Shown here: in pieces, positions 7,815-14,885 of the stretch
Layout: the number at the start of each line of letters is the position of its first letter
Numbering within the stretch: position 1 is the stretch's first letter
DNA from: DATEMK01 sp035275625
GTDB taxonomy: Bacteria; Bacteroidota; Bacteroidia; AKYH767-A; OLB10
Direction: 5' to 3'
Length of the DNA stretch: 16,627 bases
Assembly: GCA_035275625.1 (NCBI GenBank)
Contig: DATEMK010000021.1
Span: 1-16,627, forward strand
The notes under the pieces: generated by a model
Database searches by the model: none
Told to the model about the DNA's origin: nothing
What the model saw: only the letters and a program-made list of their open reading frames with translations
Translations under genes and position numbers: made by a program

Positions 7815-8482
7815 TTAGTAATCGTGTATTCCAATGGTATTTCCCTGATAGGATATTGTTTGATGAATTGAAACGTGACATAATCCATGGGTTCATAGAG
7901 GGGATTGTGAAGGATATGGTATTTGATGCTGTCAATATTATGATGGATGTATGTTTTGGTTCCTGCATGTTCTTTCACATTGTAAGGAAATGAATATTCC
8001 CAGTTAGGTTTGAAAATCGCTTTTATCTTAATAATTGTATCCCCCGGAAGACTTTCAATACTGACGGGATTATTAACAAAAATCGAATCATTGACTTTTA
8101 TTTTTTTTACTTTATAGCTGATTTTTAAATCATATTTAGAAATGTAATTGAATTCAAATATGGCGCTGCATATTTTATCTTTGCCATGAGTTTGAAAAAG
8201 TATTGATTTTTTGTTAAAACAGTAATTTTTTATAACCGGCACCTTAAGGTCAGCTATATTTACTGTCTTCTTTGGTTCATTATCTATATAGTAATAATCA
8301 TTTTCAAATACCTGTGCCACCACTTCGTTATTTCTGAATGTAAAATGCTGGTTGGGATCAGGATTTTCGACACCGCTGATAATAACAATTACCTGTTGGA
8401 CAGATGAAGGATCGCATACAGCCTGAGACAAAGTAAGCCGGGCATATAAAATGAATGGCAAGAAGAAGAGTTTTTTCATCAT
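7796..8482 (-). CDS. Secreted protein of unknown function, middle gene of a three-gene cluster
   Basis: This 228-residue protein begins MMKKLFF with a signal peptide ending near LSQA (about residue 21). The mature part is beta-strand-like and rich in K, I, Y and N. It has five cysteines at 23, 88, 105, 224 and 227, the last two forming a CLNC pair at the extreme C-terminus (ITNCLNCK). These could form disulfides in the periplasm or on the surface. A lipoprotein is not excluded (C23), but the residues before it (SQAVC) do not make a good lipobox. The start is 2 bp after the stop of the upstream membrane-protein gene, and the end overlaps the next gene by 19 bp, so the three are almost certainly expressed together. 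Two ATG codons in tandem (8482 and 8479) make the exact start uncertain by one residue. The family is not recognised. Confidence 0.72.
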   Translation of the reverse strand: MMKKLFFLPFILYARLTLSQAVCDPSSVQQVIVIISGVENPDPNQHFTFRNNEVVAQVFENDYYYIDNEPKKTVNIADLKVPVIKNYCFNKKSILFQTHGKDKICSAIFEFNYISKYDLKISYKVKKIKVNDSIFVNNPVSIESLPGDTIIKIKAIFKPNWEYSFPYNVKEHAGTKTYIHHNIDSIKYHILHNPLYEPMDYVTFQFIKQYPIREIPLEYTITNCLNCK

Positions 8483-8484
8483 GG

Positions 8485-9012
8485 CTAAAATATATCTGAT
8501 AAAGTTTTTAATAATGCAAGCAAAGTAGTGAGTATAAATACTATTTTTTCAATTTTCTTTGTTACAGAGTCCCAGCTTTTGAAATAATTTATTATTGAGG
8601 AAAAGCTGAATAAATTTTTGAGATTTTTTTTGTCAATCAGCCAGCCCGCAATACCACCCATTACTAGTGCATAAGTAAAGAAAATATATTGGGCTTTATT
8701 CAATGTCCCCAGAATTGAAATAAAAGGAGGAATTTCAAACTGCAGTGCAAGATGGAAAATAATTTTAGGCAGAAGGAAGGCAAATATTGCTAAAATAACA
8801 ACGTTTAAATCAGACGCATATTTAATTCCGAAAGCTACTATGAGCGGAAAGAGCAGGAAAAAAATAAATTGGTAAAATGGCAAACCAAAAAAATTCTCTG
8901 AAGAAAATGAAAGTGTCATGGCAAATGACAATATTAACATGTAAACCGCAATGTAATATCCAAATGGAAACTTTTTATCGCCTGATGAGTTTCTATGCTG
9001 CTTTTTTTTCAT
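8485..9012 (-). CDS. Polytopic inner-membrane protein of unknown function
   Basis: This 175-residue protein has a basic N-terminus (MKKKQHR) and about five predicted membrane helices at roughly 18-36, 46-63, 69-90, 105-126 and 155-172. A lysine-rich cytoplasmic-type stretch, DKKNLKN, lies at 127-133. There is no signal peptide. No transporter or enzyme motif is visible, and I do not recognise the family. It is the first gene of the cluster 9012 to 6867: its stop is 2 bp before the next start. No good -7 element was found in the 98 bp upstream, so transcription may start at or before the barrel-like gene at 9111-10427. The tight spacing suggests that it works with the secreted and barrel-like products, for example as their inner-membrane partner. 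Confidence 0.7.
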   Translation of the reverse strand: MKKKQHRNSSGDKKFPFGYYIAVYMLILSFAMTLSFSSENFFGLPFYQFIFFLLFPLIVAFGIKYASDLNVVILAIFAFLLPKIIFHLALQFEIPPFISILGTLNKAQYIFFTYALVMGGIAGWLIDKKNLKNLFSFSSIINYFKSWDSVTKKIEKIVFILTTLLALLKTLSDIF

Positions 9013-9110
9013 TAATCAGTGTCATTCAATTATTTTTTATAATGATAGTGTGAATGTCTGCCGGAGAATAATCAGTGTGTGCATTTGCTTTTTAATATTA
9101 AGACACGAAT

Positions 9111-10427
9111 CTAATAAATAATTTTGCTTAAAGGAATCCCGGCTGTTAATTCTACAGATAATTTATCGCTCCATTTTTTACCCGGCATTATATTATTACT
9201 GATATCAAAATATCGGACCCTGAATTCAAAATTCGCAACGGGATCATCTTTTTTATCTATTAATACTACAGGCATTCCAATTGTCCCATTGAAACTATTA
9301 TAGGATCCAAAATTTTGCTCCACCATGCACGAAGCCCCGATATGAGAACCACCCGGAAAATATACTAATTGCAATCCTGCAACAGGAGTGAAAAAAATTT
9401 TATACAACCCGATATACATTTCACTGGAATTTGAATTCTCTGATGAAAGCGTATCGGCCCCTCCCAGGCCCTTATATTCAGTAAAATTTGTTTTAAAAAG
9501 ATCATGGCTTTGTGTGGAATTATTCAAAAAAACTCCTGCACGGAGCGATAAAAAAATTCTGCCTGCTTTTTTCGATTCCCAAAACCTTGTATGGCTGATT
9601 GTAAATTCCCACGGATAAGCATGTTTTGATTCAAAATTATTGGTGAACGATTCAGCCACCGTAAAATGCTGTGGAAACAAAGGAATGTATGTGCTGATGC
9701 TTGTCCAGTTAGTTCTTATAAGACTATAGTCTTTAGTTTCAAGCAGCGCGGATGATTGCAGCTCAGCAAACTTTCTTGTGTATTCCTTTTTCAAATCTGA
9801 ATAAAACTTTTCCCTCAATTGCGCTTTCACAGTATCGGGAAGCTGCCCGGGAACATCTGATGGTTGGATTGAATTTAATGTGTTTTCAAAATCCGCATCT
9901 TTCCTTTTTATTTCAGTTTCCAGGGAATATAAAACAGCGGCCCTTTGGGCATCCATAGACTGCTTCTTCTCACACGAACTAAAATATGTATTAATTTTTC
10001 CTATCCATGTTTGCTTAATAGTAAACCCAAACTCATTGCTGAATTGTTTGTCAGAAAATGTCGCTGCATAAGTGTTAACGACATTTGCTTTAGCGCCCAC
10101 AACTAAAAATGACCGTACCTGTTCATCAGAACCTTTAGGCTGAAAAAAATTATGATTTACCGCAAGCGTTCCTTTCGCTGAATTAATAAGCACGCTATTT
10201 TTATAAAATGACAGGTCATTGACATCAGAAAGATAATAGCCGGTTGTATTTGAAAGAAACAAATTCATTGCCCTGTTCGATATAATCATTCCGTGCCCGG
10301 TATTGCAGGGTGTGGCTGTAACAGTACTGCTTATCGTTTTTAATTCGGAAATTATATTTACAGCAGGTTGAGCTTTTACAAATGATATTACAAAGTAGAA
10401 AACGGTAATTAAAGATAAACTCCTCAT
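9111..10427 (-). CDS. Outer-membrane barrel-like protein with central helical segment, unknown function
   Basis: This 438-residue protein has a signal peptide at 1-19 (cleavage after VKA, before QPAV). Residues about 45-150 are beta-like. A charged, probably helical or coiled segment follows at about 150-230 (SSCEKKQSMDAQRAA, LREKFYSDLKKEYTRKF). Residues about 235-438 alternate aromatic and polar residues (WEFTISHTRFW, IFLSLRAGVFL, VAGLQLVYF, FEFRVRYFDI) and end in an aromatic residue (KIIY), as outer-membrane barrels usually do. There is no T9SS domain. The gene lies 39 bp after the flavoprotein gene and 98 bp before the three-gene cluster on the same strand. A TATATTTG (minus strand, 10443-10436) matches the -7 consensus but is so close to the ATG that it would give an almost leaderless transcript. 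Function unknown; a transporter or surface-scaffold role is possible. Confidence 0.72.
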   Translation of the reverse strand: MRSLSLITVFYFVISFVKAQPAVNIISELKTISSTVTATPCNTGHGMIISNRAMNLFLSNTTGYYLSDVNDLSFYKNSVLINSAKGTLAVNHNFFQPKGSDEQVRSFLVVGAKANVVNTYAATFSDKQFSNEFGFTIKQTWIGKINTYFSSCEKKQSMDAQRAAVLYSLETEIKRKDADFENTLNSIQPSDVPGQLPDTVKAQLREKFYSDLKKEYTRKFAELQSSALLETKDYSLIRTNWTSISTYIPLFPQHFTVAESFTNNFESKHAYPWEFTISHTRFWESKKAGRIFLSLRAGVFLNNSTQSHDLFKTNFTEYKGLGGADTLSSENSNSSEMYIGLYKIFFTPVAGLQLVYFPGGSHIGASCMVEQNFGSYNSFNGTIGMPVVLIDKKDDPVANFEFRVRYFDISNNIMPGKKWSDKLSVELTAGIPLSKIIY

Positions 10428-10466
10428 TCAAAGTACAAATATAGTTTCAAGCGTGATTACTGTTGT

Positions 10467-11987
10467 CTATACTGGAACAGTAATAGTATCCAAACCCCAT
10501 TCTTTTAGCAAGTCATTGTTAAATGCCCGAATGGCCTTACCATCGTTCATAAGTTGATTGCGTGCGGCAATCCATTTATCTATATTATTGCCATACATTT
10601 TCCTGATACGCTGCGGATTCAGCTCAAGTATTTTTCCCCAATGAAAAGTATAAGGAATGTTTAAGGCATCAAGGCTTCCCCAAAGTTGAAGATAAAAATT
10701 ATTAGTAGCGCTGGAGAAAACGCCATCAAGCTCAATGATGCAGGTTTTATCAAAGCGCGTAAAGCCAAGTGTTGCTTTTGTTCCTTTTACATAGCGGAAG
10801 GCGATTACCCCTGCAAAAGGTGCAACAGATTTATTTAATGAAAGAAATAATTCTCTCACCTTTGTGACCTGGTCAAGGGGAATTCCTATTGCAGCGCTGA
10901 GAACTTTACCATGCGTATCAGTATTTGAAAACATTTCACCATGTGTTCCCAATACATTACTAAAAGGTTTATATGCGGTAGGAATAAGTTTGTTAACAAC
11001 TATGGGGACTAAGGCGGGTAGTGCCTGTGTAATTGTTCCAATGAATGTTGGCGCATCATCACCCGGAACAATACCGGGAACTGATACAGAAGGAGGAGTA
11101 TAAGCAGGATCGAAGGGGCGTTTGTACATGACAGTGGTATACGCCTGGTTGCTGGTATCAAATTGGTTAATGAGCACCTGGAAATGATAAGGACGCTCAC
11201 TGCCATGAGGCAAAGCAGAATTAGTAAAATCCAATGTCTCCATTAGCTGGTACAGCTTATTATCAAGCGGCAAACGGATACGGTGAGCCTCATAAAGAAA
11301 AAGCGGGTCGGTTTCTATCATAACTCCATGTATAAAACCAAAGCTGCCAAAGCTCACTAAAGCGGCATTGAATAAGTCATCATTTCGAATAAGCTCTGCA
11401 TGAATATTATCCTTGAATGTATCTGAGACAACGGGATAAGAACTTCTTTCCAGCCACACATGACGTGTCGGACTGACAATGATATGCAAGCCCACAACAA
11501 ATTCCGGGATGGCTCCAATATCTATTGCAGAACCATGTGTTCCGGTGGACAATGCCCCGGCAATGGTTTGTCCGTTGCTCGCACCTGAAGTTTTAAGCGA
11601 ACGGTTGCGGATTCTTAACCGGTCATTGAGTTCCTTTACAGAAACTCCGCACTGGGAGAAATATAAATCATCCGGTGTTTTTGCATAAGATGGTGAAACA
11701 TTATTCTGGCTTATCCGGAAAGTAATATTAAGCGGTTTTGTATTTAAAAGGATGCCATCTGTCGCAGCAATTTTCGTCCATGACCATTCACCGCCCATTG
11801 CGCGCAAATGCTTGTTAGCATCAATTGCCTCCTTGATGATTCCCTGGATTCCAGTAGTCGCATCGTTGTAATCATTCAGCGTGTTGCCGGTATTGTCATC
11901 GGCAAGGTTATAGAGATTATCTATGTTCTGAGTAAATGTTTCGTGGCGGTTAGTCCATTGTTTTTTTCCGGTTCGGTTAATAATCAT
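10467..11987 (-). CDS. Aldonolactone-oxidase-like FAD-binding oxidoreductase, non-covalent FAD expected
   Basis: This 506-residue protein lacks a signal peptide. The N-terminal PCMH FAD-binding domain (about 45-225) has GGEWSW at 65-70 where relatives have GSGHSW, so W68 replaces the histidine that would carry covalent FAD. The second FAD loop is canonical (GASNGQTIAGALSTGTHGS, 135-153). VSFGSFGFIHGVMIET (211-226) matches the end of the domain. The C-terminal ALO-type domain keeps the HWGK motif (449-452), which in alditol oxidase and relatives positions the substrate near the flavin. The RFLN tail is replaced by AFNNDLLKEWG. These features support oxidation of a sugar alcohol, a lactone or a related hydroxyl compound, but the substrate is not known. 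It lies 45 bp after the Bor-like lipoprotein gene and 39 bp before the barrel-like gene on the same strand, so co-transcription is possible. It is distant from the other flavoprotein in the window (4829-6208). Confidence 0.85.
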   Translation of the reverse strand: MIINRTGKKQWTNRHETFTQNIDNLYNLADDNTGNTLNDYNDATTGIQGIIKEAIDANKHLRAMGGEWSWTKIAATDGILLNTKPLNITFRISQNNVSPSYAKTPDDLYFSQCGVSVKELNDRLRIRNRSLKTSGASNGQTIAGALSTGTHGSAIDIGAIPEFVVGLHIIVSPTRHVWLERSSYPVVSDTFKDNIHAELIRNDDLFNAALVSFGSFGFIHGVMIETDPLFLYEAHRIRLPLDNKLYQLMETLDFTNSALPHGSERPYHFQVLINQFDTSNQAYTTVMYKRPFDPAYTPPSVSVPGIVPGDDAPTFIGTITQALPALVPIVVNKLIPTAYKPFSNVLGTHGEMFSNTDTHGKVLSAAIGIPLDQVTKVRELFLSLNKSVAPFAGVIAFRYVKGTKATLGFTRFDKTCIIELDGVFSSATNNFYLQLWGSLDALNIPYTFHWGKILELNPQRIRKMYGNNIDKWIAARNQLMNDGKAIRAFNNDLLKEWGLDTITVPV

Positions 11988-12032
11988 AACAAATAAGTTT
12001 TAAGAGTGAATTATAAATATAGTAATTAAACA

Positions 12033-12383
12033 CTATGGGATATCTCCATCCGGGCGCGGACATGGCTTTGGACATTTCCATTCTATCGTCATCGGGCAAA
12101 CGATGCCAAGGGTTGCAACGGTAATTAGTGCATAACCCAGGTTCGTGGAAACGCGAACTTCATCTAAGCTTTTCAGCTTGAGTTCATCGCAATTGACTGC
12201 AAGAACATCTTTTTGCGCCAATCCCCAAAAAAGTGAGCAGACGGTTTTCTTTTCGTACCCGGTAGAAGGGTCAAAATTGGAAGTGGTAACCCGGTAATGA
12301 TAACAACTTTGTGTTGTTACAACGATGACCACTAAAATTAATTGGCGCAGGTAAAGGACATGATTGCGGATAAGAGGTTTCAT
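12033..12383 (-). CDS. Bor-like lipoprotein
   Basis: This 116-residue protein has a hydrophobic N-terminus (about 8-26) followed by TTQSC, giving a likely lipidated cysteine at residue 27. The pattern that follows resembles the phage-lambda Bor / Iss serum-resistance lipoprotein family: a short strand, FWGLAQKDV (cf. VSGIGQKKTV in Bor), a cysteine in VNCDEL, a V-rich strand, then the hydrophobic ITVATLGIVCPMTIEWKC (cf. ITLGIYTPLEARVYC). The length is close to the roughly 97 residues of Bor. A proline- and cysteine-rich tail (PKPCPRPDGD) is extra. In enterobacteria Bor is an outer-membrane lipoprotein linked to serum resistance; in a Bacteroidota chromosome that role cannot be assumed. The match is by eye, not by alignment. 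It sits 45 bp upstream of the flavoprotein gene. Confidence 0.65.
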   Translation of the reverse strand: MKPLIRNHVLYLRQLILVVIVVTTQSCYHYRVTTSNFDPSTGYEKKTVCSLFWGLAQKDVLAVNCDELKLKSLDEVRVSTNLGYALITVATLGIVCPMTIEWKCPKPCPRPDGDIP

Positions 12384-12657
12384 AAGATTTTTTTTGTGAA
12401 TTGTCTGTTGTATATTAATTTTTATTTGCTGCTTTTGTAAAGGTCTTCAGGACTCTCGGTTGGAATACGTTTTATGTTTACTCAAATACTTTTAATTTGA
12501 TCGCAGCAATGTAAGCCCGTAATATTTTTTTTGCAACCATGAATTAGTTTTTGGTAGTATCTGAACAGTAATTGACAGTTTTTCCAATGTATTTGACGTT
12601 ACGTTATTTTTCAGTGTATTAATTTCATTTCAACAGCTATTTATACAACCCGCCAGC

Positions 12658-12686
12658 ATTCTCTCTCATTTTGCCTGAAAGAGAAT
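12658..12686. repeat. Hairpin, 11-bp stem with one mismatch
   Basis: ATTCTCTCTCA (12658-12668) pairs with TGAAAGAGAAT (12676-12686) at 10 of 11 positions around a 7-base loop TTTTGCC. Neither side carries a T tract, so it is not a standard terminator. It lies in a non-coding region between minus-strand genes. Confidence 0.5.
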
Positions 12687-12704
12687 AATTCAATAACTCA
12701 AACT

Positions 12705-12751
12705 TTTCACCGTTGTTGTTTTCTCATTGGGGAATGAGGGCTGAGGTGAAA
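12705..12751. repeat. Nested inverted repeat (hairpin within hairpin)
   Basis: An outer pair TTTCACC (12705-12711) / GGTGAAA (12745-12751) encloses an inner hairpin CTCATT-GGGG-AATGAG (12723-12738). It begins 18 bp after the preceding hairpin. The clustering of structure in a gene-free stretch could mark a structured transcript or leader, but no known RNA family is recognised. Confidence 0.4.
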
Positions 12752-12954
12752 TCAAAACAATGCCGCAAACGTATATGATTATTCTTTAATTTCCTCAAAA
12801 AAGTTTTCAACAATCAAACCGTTTTCACCAAGCAGGAAAATAACCTTAGCAGCATTTACACAAAAACGATTGACCAGGAATTTTCGTCAAAAAGAATGTA
12901 TTTGCCTGATGTAATTGTTAATAGAAATGACAGCGAAGAAAATTGTGAAAGAAT

Positions 12955-12982
12955 AAAAACGGAACATACGCGTAAGCGTATG
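12955..12982 (-). terminator. Probable terminator of the T9SS gene at 12994-14571
   Basis: CATACGC (12965-12971) and GCGTATG (12976-12982) form a perfect 7-bp stem with a 4-base loop. On the minus strand a run of five T follows (12959-12955) after a 5-base gap. The stem starts about 12 bp past the stop codon of the minus-strand T9SS gene. The offset T run makes it weaker than a textbook terminator. Confidence 0.55.
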
Positions 12983-12993
12983 CTGCAAGTGCA

Positions 12994-14571
12994 TCACTTT
13001 TGAATTACTATTTTTTCTTTTTTTATAATGCAGGTGCCCTTTTCGACAACCAGCAGGTATAACCCTGACGGCAGGTGTGAAGTTTCGATTCTTGCTTGCT
13101 CAGACCATATGGTGACAGGAAGCTGAATTTTTTTACCTGTCACATTAATGAAAGTAAAACTAAGATCACTGATTCCATTGGCGGCAACCGTTAAAAGATT
13201 TGAAGCCGGATTAGGATATATATAAATATCGGTGCCGGATATTTGATTATAGTACACTTTTTTAATCATCGAGTATAAAAATGCGCCATTAAAATCAGTT
13301 TGTTTAAGCCTGTAATAAGTAATCCCATGAAAAGGTACGTCAATAAGCTCATAAGATTTTACTGTTGTTGAATTGCCTGCTCCCTTTATTTTATCAACTA
13401 TGATCCATTCTTCTTTATTTTGAGATTTTTCAACGGTGAAATAATCGTTGTTGGTTTCTGACGCTGTTGTCCAGCTTAGATAGACTTTGTCATTTATAAG
13501 CGTTGCATTGAATGCTGTTAAGCTGACCGGCAATGCACCGGGGTCATCAAAACCAAATCCAAAACTATGTGCATTGCTGCCGGCCCCTGCACCTCCAAGG
13601 CAATTGGGAACAGGACCGGGACAGCAGCCTGAATTAATAAAACCCGTAAATCCCGCGCCAAATCCATCCGATGTTATATCCACTTTTACATTCGTAAACT
13701 GTGCAATATTTGATATAGGAACCAGGTTAAAACAAAATTCGTACCTGAGGCAGGAATTAGGAGTCCCGGTAAAATCACCTTTTCCTGTTGCCGCCAAATC
13801 AAAAAATTCAAACGTCCGGTCATTTCCATTGATACTTGAAACCCAATTGCCTGTATTGTAAAAACCGGGAATGCTTGCCGCCTGCGTGACACTTGAATAA
13901 CCAGAAGGATTAAAATGAAAAACAAATTTCTTAATGCCTTCTATTCCGGTTGTATTTTTAAAAAATGCAATAATGCACATTGTCCCCGTGGTAAACAACG
14001 GGGAGAGCGTCATCGGGCTTGTTTTATAAATTCCATTATATTTTACCTGGAAAAAAGGTTTCGAAGGGAGAAAGGGAGGAGCCGCGCATCCGCTGCTGTC
14101 AAACCGGAGATTGCCCTGCGTATTCGGAATGCTTACCCATACAGATCCCGTGTCACCGCCAATGGAAATATCATACGTTACAGTTACAGCAGCATCTATC
14201 CACAAATAATATATGCTTGCCGAAGCAACAGTAAATGTAACATTCGTATTCCCCGAAGGAACAACCTGCTGGCTGCATACGCCATTACCGCAGGTGGTAA
14301 GCTCAACTGATAAGTTCAGCGGAGCGGTTGCATTCTTTATTGAAACATAAAGTTGCTGTGCGCCATTTGGGGCGGAAATTTCATAAACCACATCCTCCCC
14401 TGCTATGTTGCAGGCTGCAGGTGCATCATCACCCATGCCTGAATTTGTTTCACCAACAAGATTGGCGCTGGGGCAAATGTTTATTTTAGTCGGGTTGGCG
14501 CAGTTGGATTGTGCAAATAGTGCTGCTGAATTAAAAAAGAAAGTGGCGGTTAAAAGAGAAAGTGTTTTCAT
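12994..14571 (-). CDS. Secreted protein with T9SS type A sorting domain
   Basis: I place the start at the ATG at 14571 (525 residues). An in-frame GTG four codons upstream (14583) is possible, but it would only add MQPE before the signal peptide MKTLSLLTA...ALFAQS. Numbering is from the ATG. Residues about 22-140 form a cysteine-containing beta domain (cysteines at 24, 33, 54, 94, 99) of the kind seen near the N-terminus of secreted Bacteroidota proteins. Residues about 150-340 are an unrecognised beta-rich part that ends in a Cys/Gly/Pro-rich stretch (GCCPGPVPNCLGGAGAG). Residues 347-440 (LPVSLTAFNA, VYLSWTTASE, YFTVEKS, TYYRLKQTDFNG) are the fibronectin-III-like module that typically precedes T9SS tails. 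Residues 451-525 (IYIYPNPASN to IVIQK) are a type A sorting domain. No catalytic motif is seen; a surface or extracellular binding role is likely. It is a single gene with its own promoter and terminator. Confidence 0.88.
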   Translation of the reverse strand: MKTLSLLTATFFFNSAALFAQSNCANPTKINICPSANLVGETNSGMGDDAPAACNIAGEDVVYEISAPNGAQQLYVSIKNATAPLNLSVELTTCGNGVCSQQVVPSGNTNVTFTVASASIYYLWIDAAVTVTYDISIGGDTGSVWVSIPNTQGNLRFDSSGCAAPPFLPSKPFFQVKYNGIYKTSPMTLSPLFTTGTMCIIAFFKNTTGIEGIKKFVFHFNPSGYSSVTQAASIPGFYNTGNWVSSINGNDRTFEFFDLAATGKGDFTGTPNSCLRYEFCFNLVPISNIAQFTNVKVDITSDGFGAGFTGFINSGCCPGPVPNCLGGAGAGSNAHSFGFGFDDPGALPVSLTAFNATLINDKVYLSWTTASETNNDYFTVEKSQNKEEWIIVDKIKGAGNSTTVKSYELIDVPFHGITYYRLKQTDFNGAFLYSMIKKVYYNQISGTDIYIYPNPASNLLTVAANGISDLSFTFINVTGKKIQLPVTIWSEQARIETSHLPSGLYLLVVEKGTCIIKKEKIVIQK

Positions 14572-14611
14572 TTCGGGTTGCACGGTTATAGTTTATATTA
14601 ACCGGGCAACG

Positions 14612-14643
14612 CAAAACTATTTTAGTAAATATTCAAAAACAAT
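14612..14643 (-). promoter_or_regulatory. Candidate Bacteroidota-type promoter for the T9SS gene
   Basis: On the minus strand TAGTTTTG (14619-14612) matches TAnnTTTG exactly. ATTG (14643-14640), three of four bases of the -33 TTTG, lies 20 bp upstream, which is the usual spacing. Transcription would start near 14607 and leave a leader of about 36 bases before the ATG at 14571. This start also favours that ATG. Confidence 0.45.
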
Positions 14644-14699
14644 AGGACAATAGCATGATTTTTTATATGCGATTAAAGTATTAGAAGCAGAAAATATTT

Positions 14700-14726
14700 T
14701 TTCGCGATTTTCTGTTTCGCGATTTT
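14700..14726. repeat. Tandem direct repeat TTTCGCGATTTT
   Basis: The 12-base unit TTTCGCGATTTT occurs at 14700-14711 and again at 14715-14726, a 15-bp period. Each copy holds the palindromic core TCGCGA. It lies about 130-155 bp upstream of the T9SS gene start and about 55 bp upstream of its candidate promoter. It could be a paired binding site or a simple duplication. Confidence 0.5.
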
Positions 14727-14798
14727 GTAAAACACCCGTTTATCCGGGACGAAAAAAAATTTCTCCAGCGAATCTCTTCACCGTCCGGAGAATAATTT

Positions 14799-14876
14799 AA
14801 CCACATAGAAACATAGGTGCACAGGATTTCACATAGAAGCTTAATCTTTCTATGTCTTCTATGTGCCTATGTGGTT
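14799..14876. repeat. Nested inverted repeat built from ACATAG units
   Basis: The outer arms AACCACATAG (14799-14808) and CTATGTGGTT (14867-14876) are perfectly complementary, as are the inner arms CACATAGAAG (14830-14839) and CTTCTATGTG (14856-14865). ACATAG occurs three times in the left half and its complement CTATGT three times in the right half. The element ends 10 bp from the stop of the ABC transporter gene on the minus strand and could act as a 3' hairpin for it. It resembles dispersed intergenic elements of the form ACCACAnAG...CTnTGTGGT that I recall from other bacterial genomes; the copy number here is unknown. Confidence 0.75.
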
Positions 14877-14885
14877 TAAACGCCC

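Larger units (their letters stand above)
12384..12993. other. 610-bp intergenic stretch without a clear gene
   Basis: No reading frame of convincing length or composition is present on either strand. The region is AT-rich and contains two hairpin-forming segments (12658-12686 and 12705-12751) and the terminator of the upstream T9SS gene near its right end. On the minus strand, 12960-12780 shows two short open stretches in different frames that could be the remains of a decayed gene. No -7 element was found just upstream of the Bor-like gene. Confidence 0.5.

Noticed and set aside
10436..10443. TATATTTG (minus strand) as promoter of the barrel-like gene
   Set aside because: It matches TAnnTTTG but sits 9 bp from the ATG with no -33 element, so it would give an almost leaderless transcript; chance in AT-rich DNA is likely.
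10467..12383. Bor-like gene and neighbours as a prophage remnant
   Set aside because: No integrase, structural, lysis or attachment sequences are present nearby, so a phage origin is not supported.
13487..14310. Plus-strand open frames of up to 131 codons
   Set aside because: They are antisense to the T9SS gene, have odd composition and no promoter. The minus-strand frame carries recognisable domains.
14572..14583. Upstream GTG start for the T9SS protein
   Set aside because: It adds only four residues before a normal signal peptide, and the ATG at 14571 fits the promoter and signal sequence better.
14799..14876. Repeats as a CRISPR array
   Set aside because: The units are only six bases and arranged as an inverted repeat, without regular repeats, unique spacers or cas genes.
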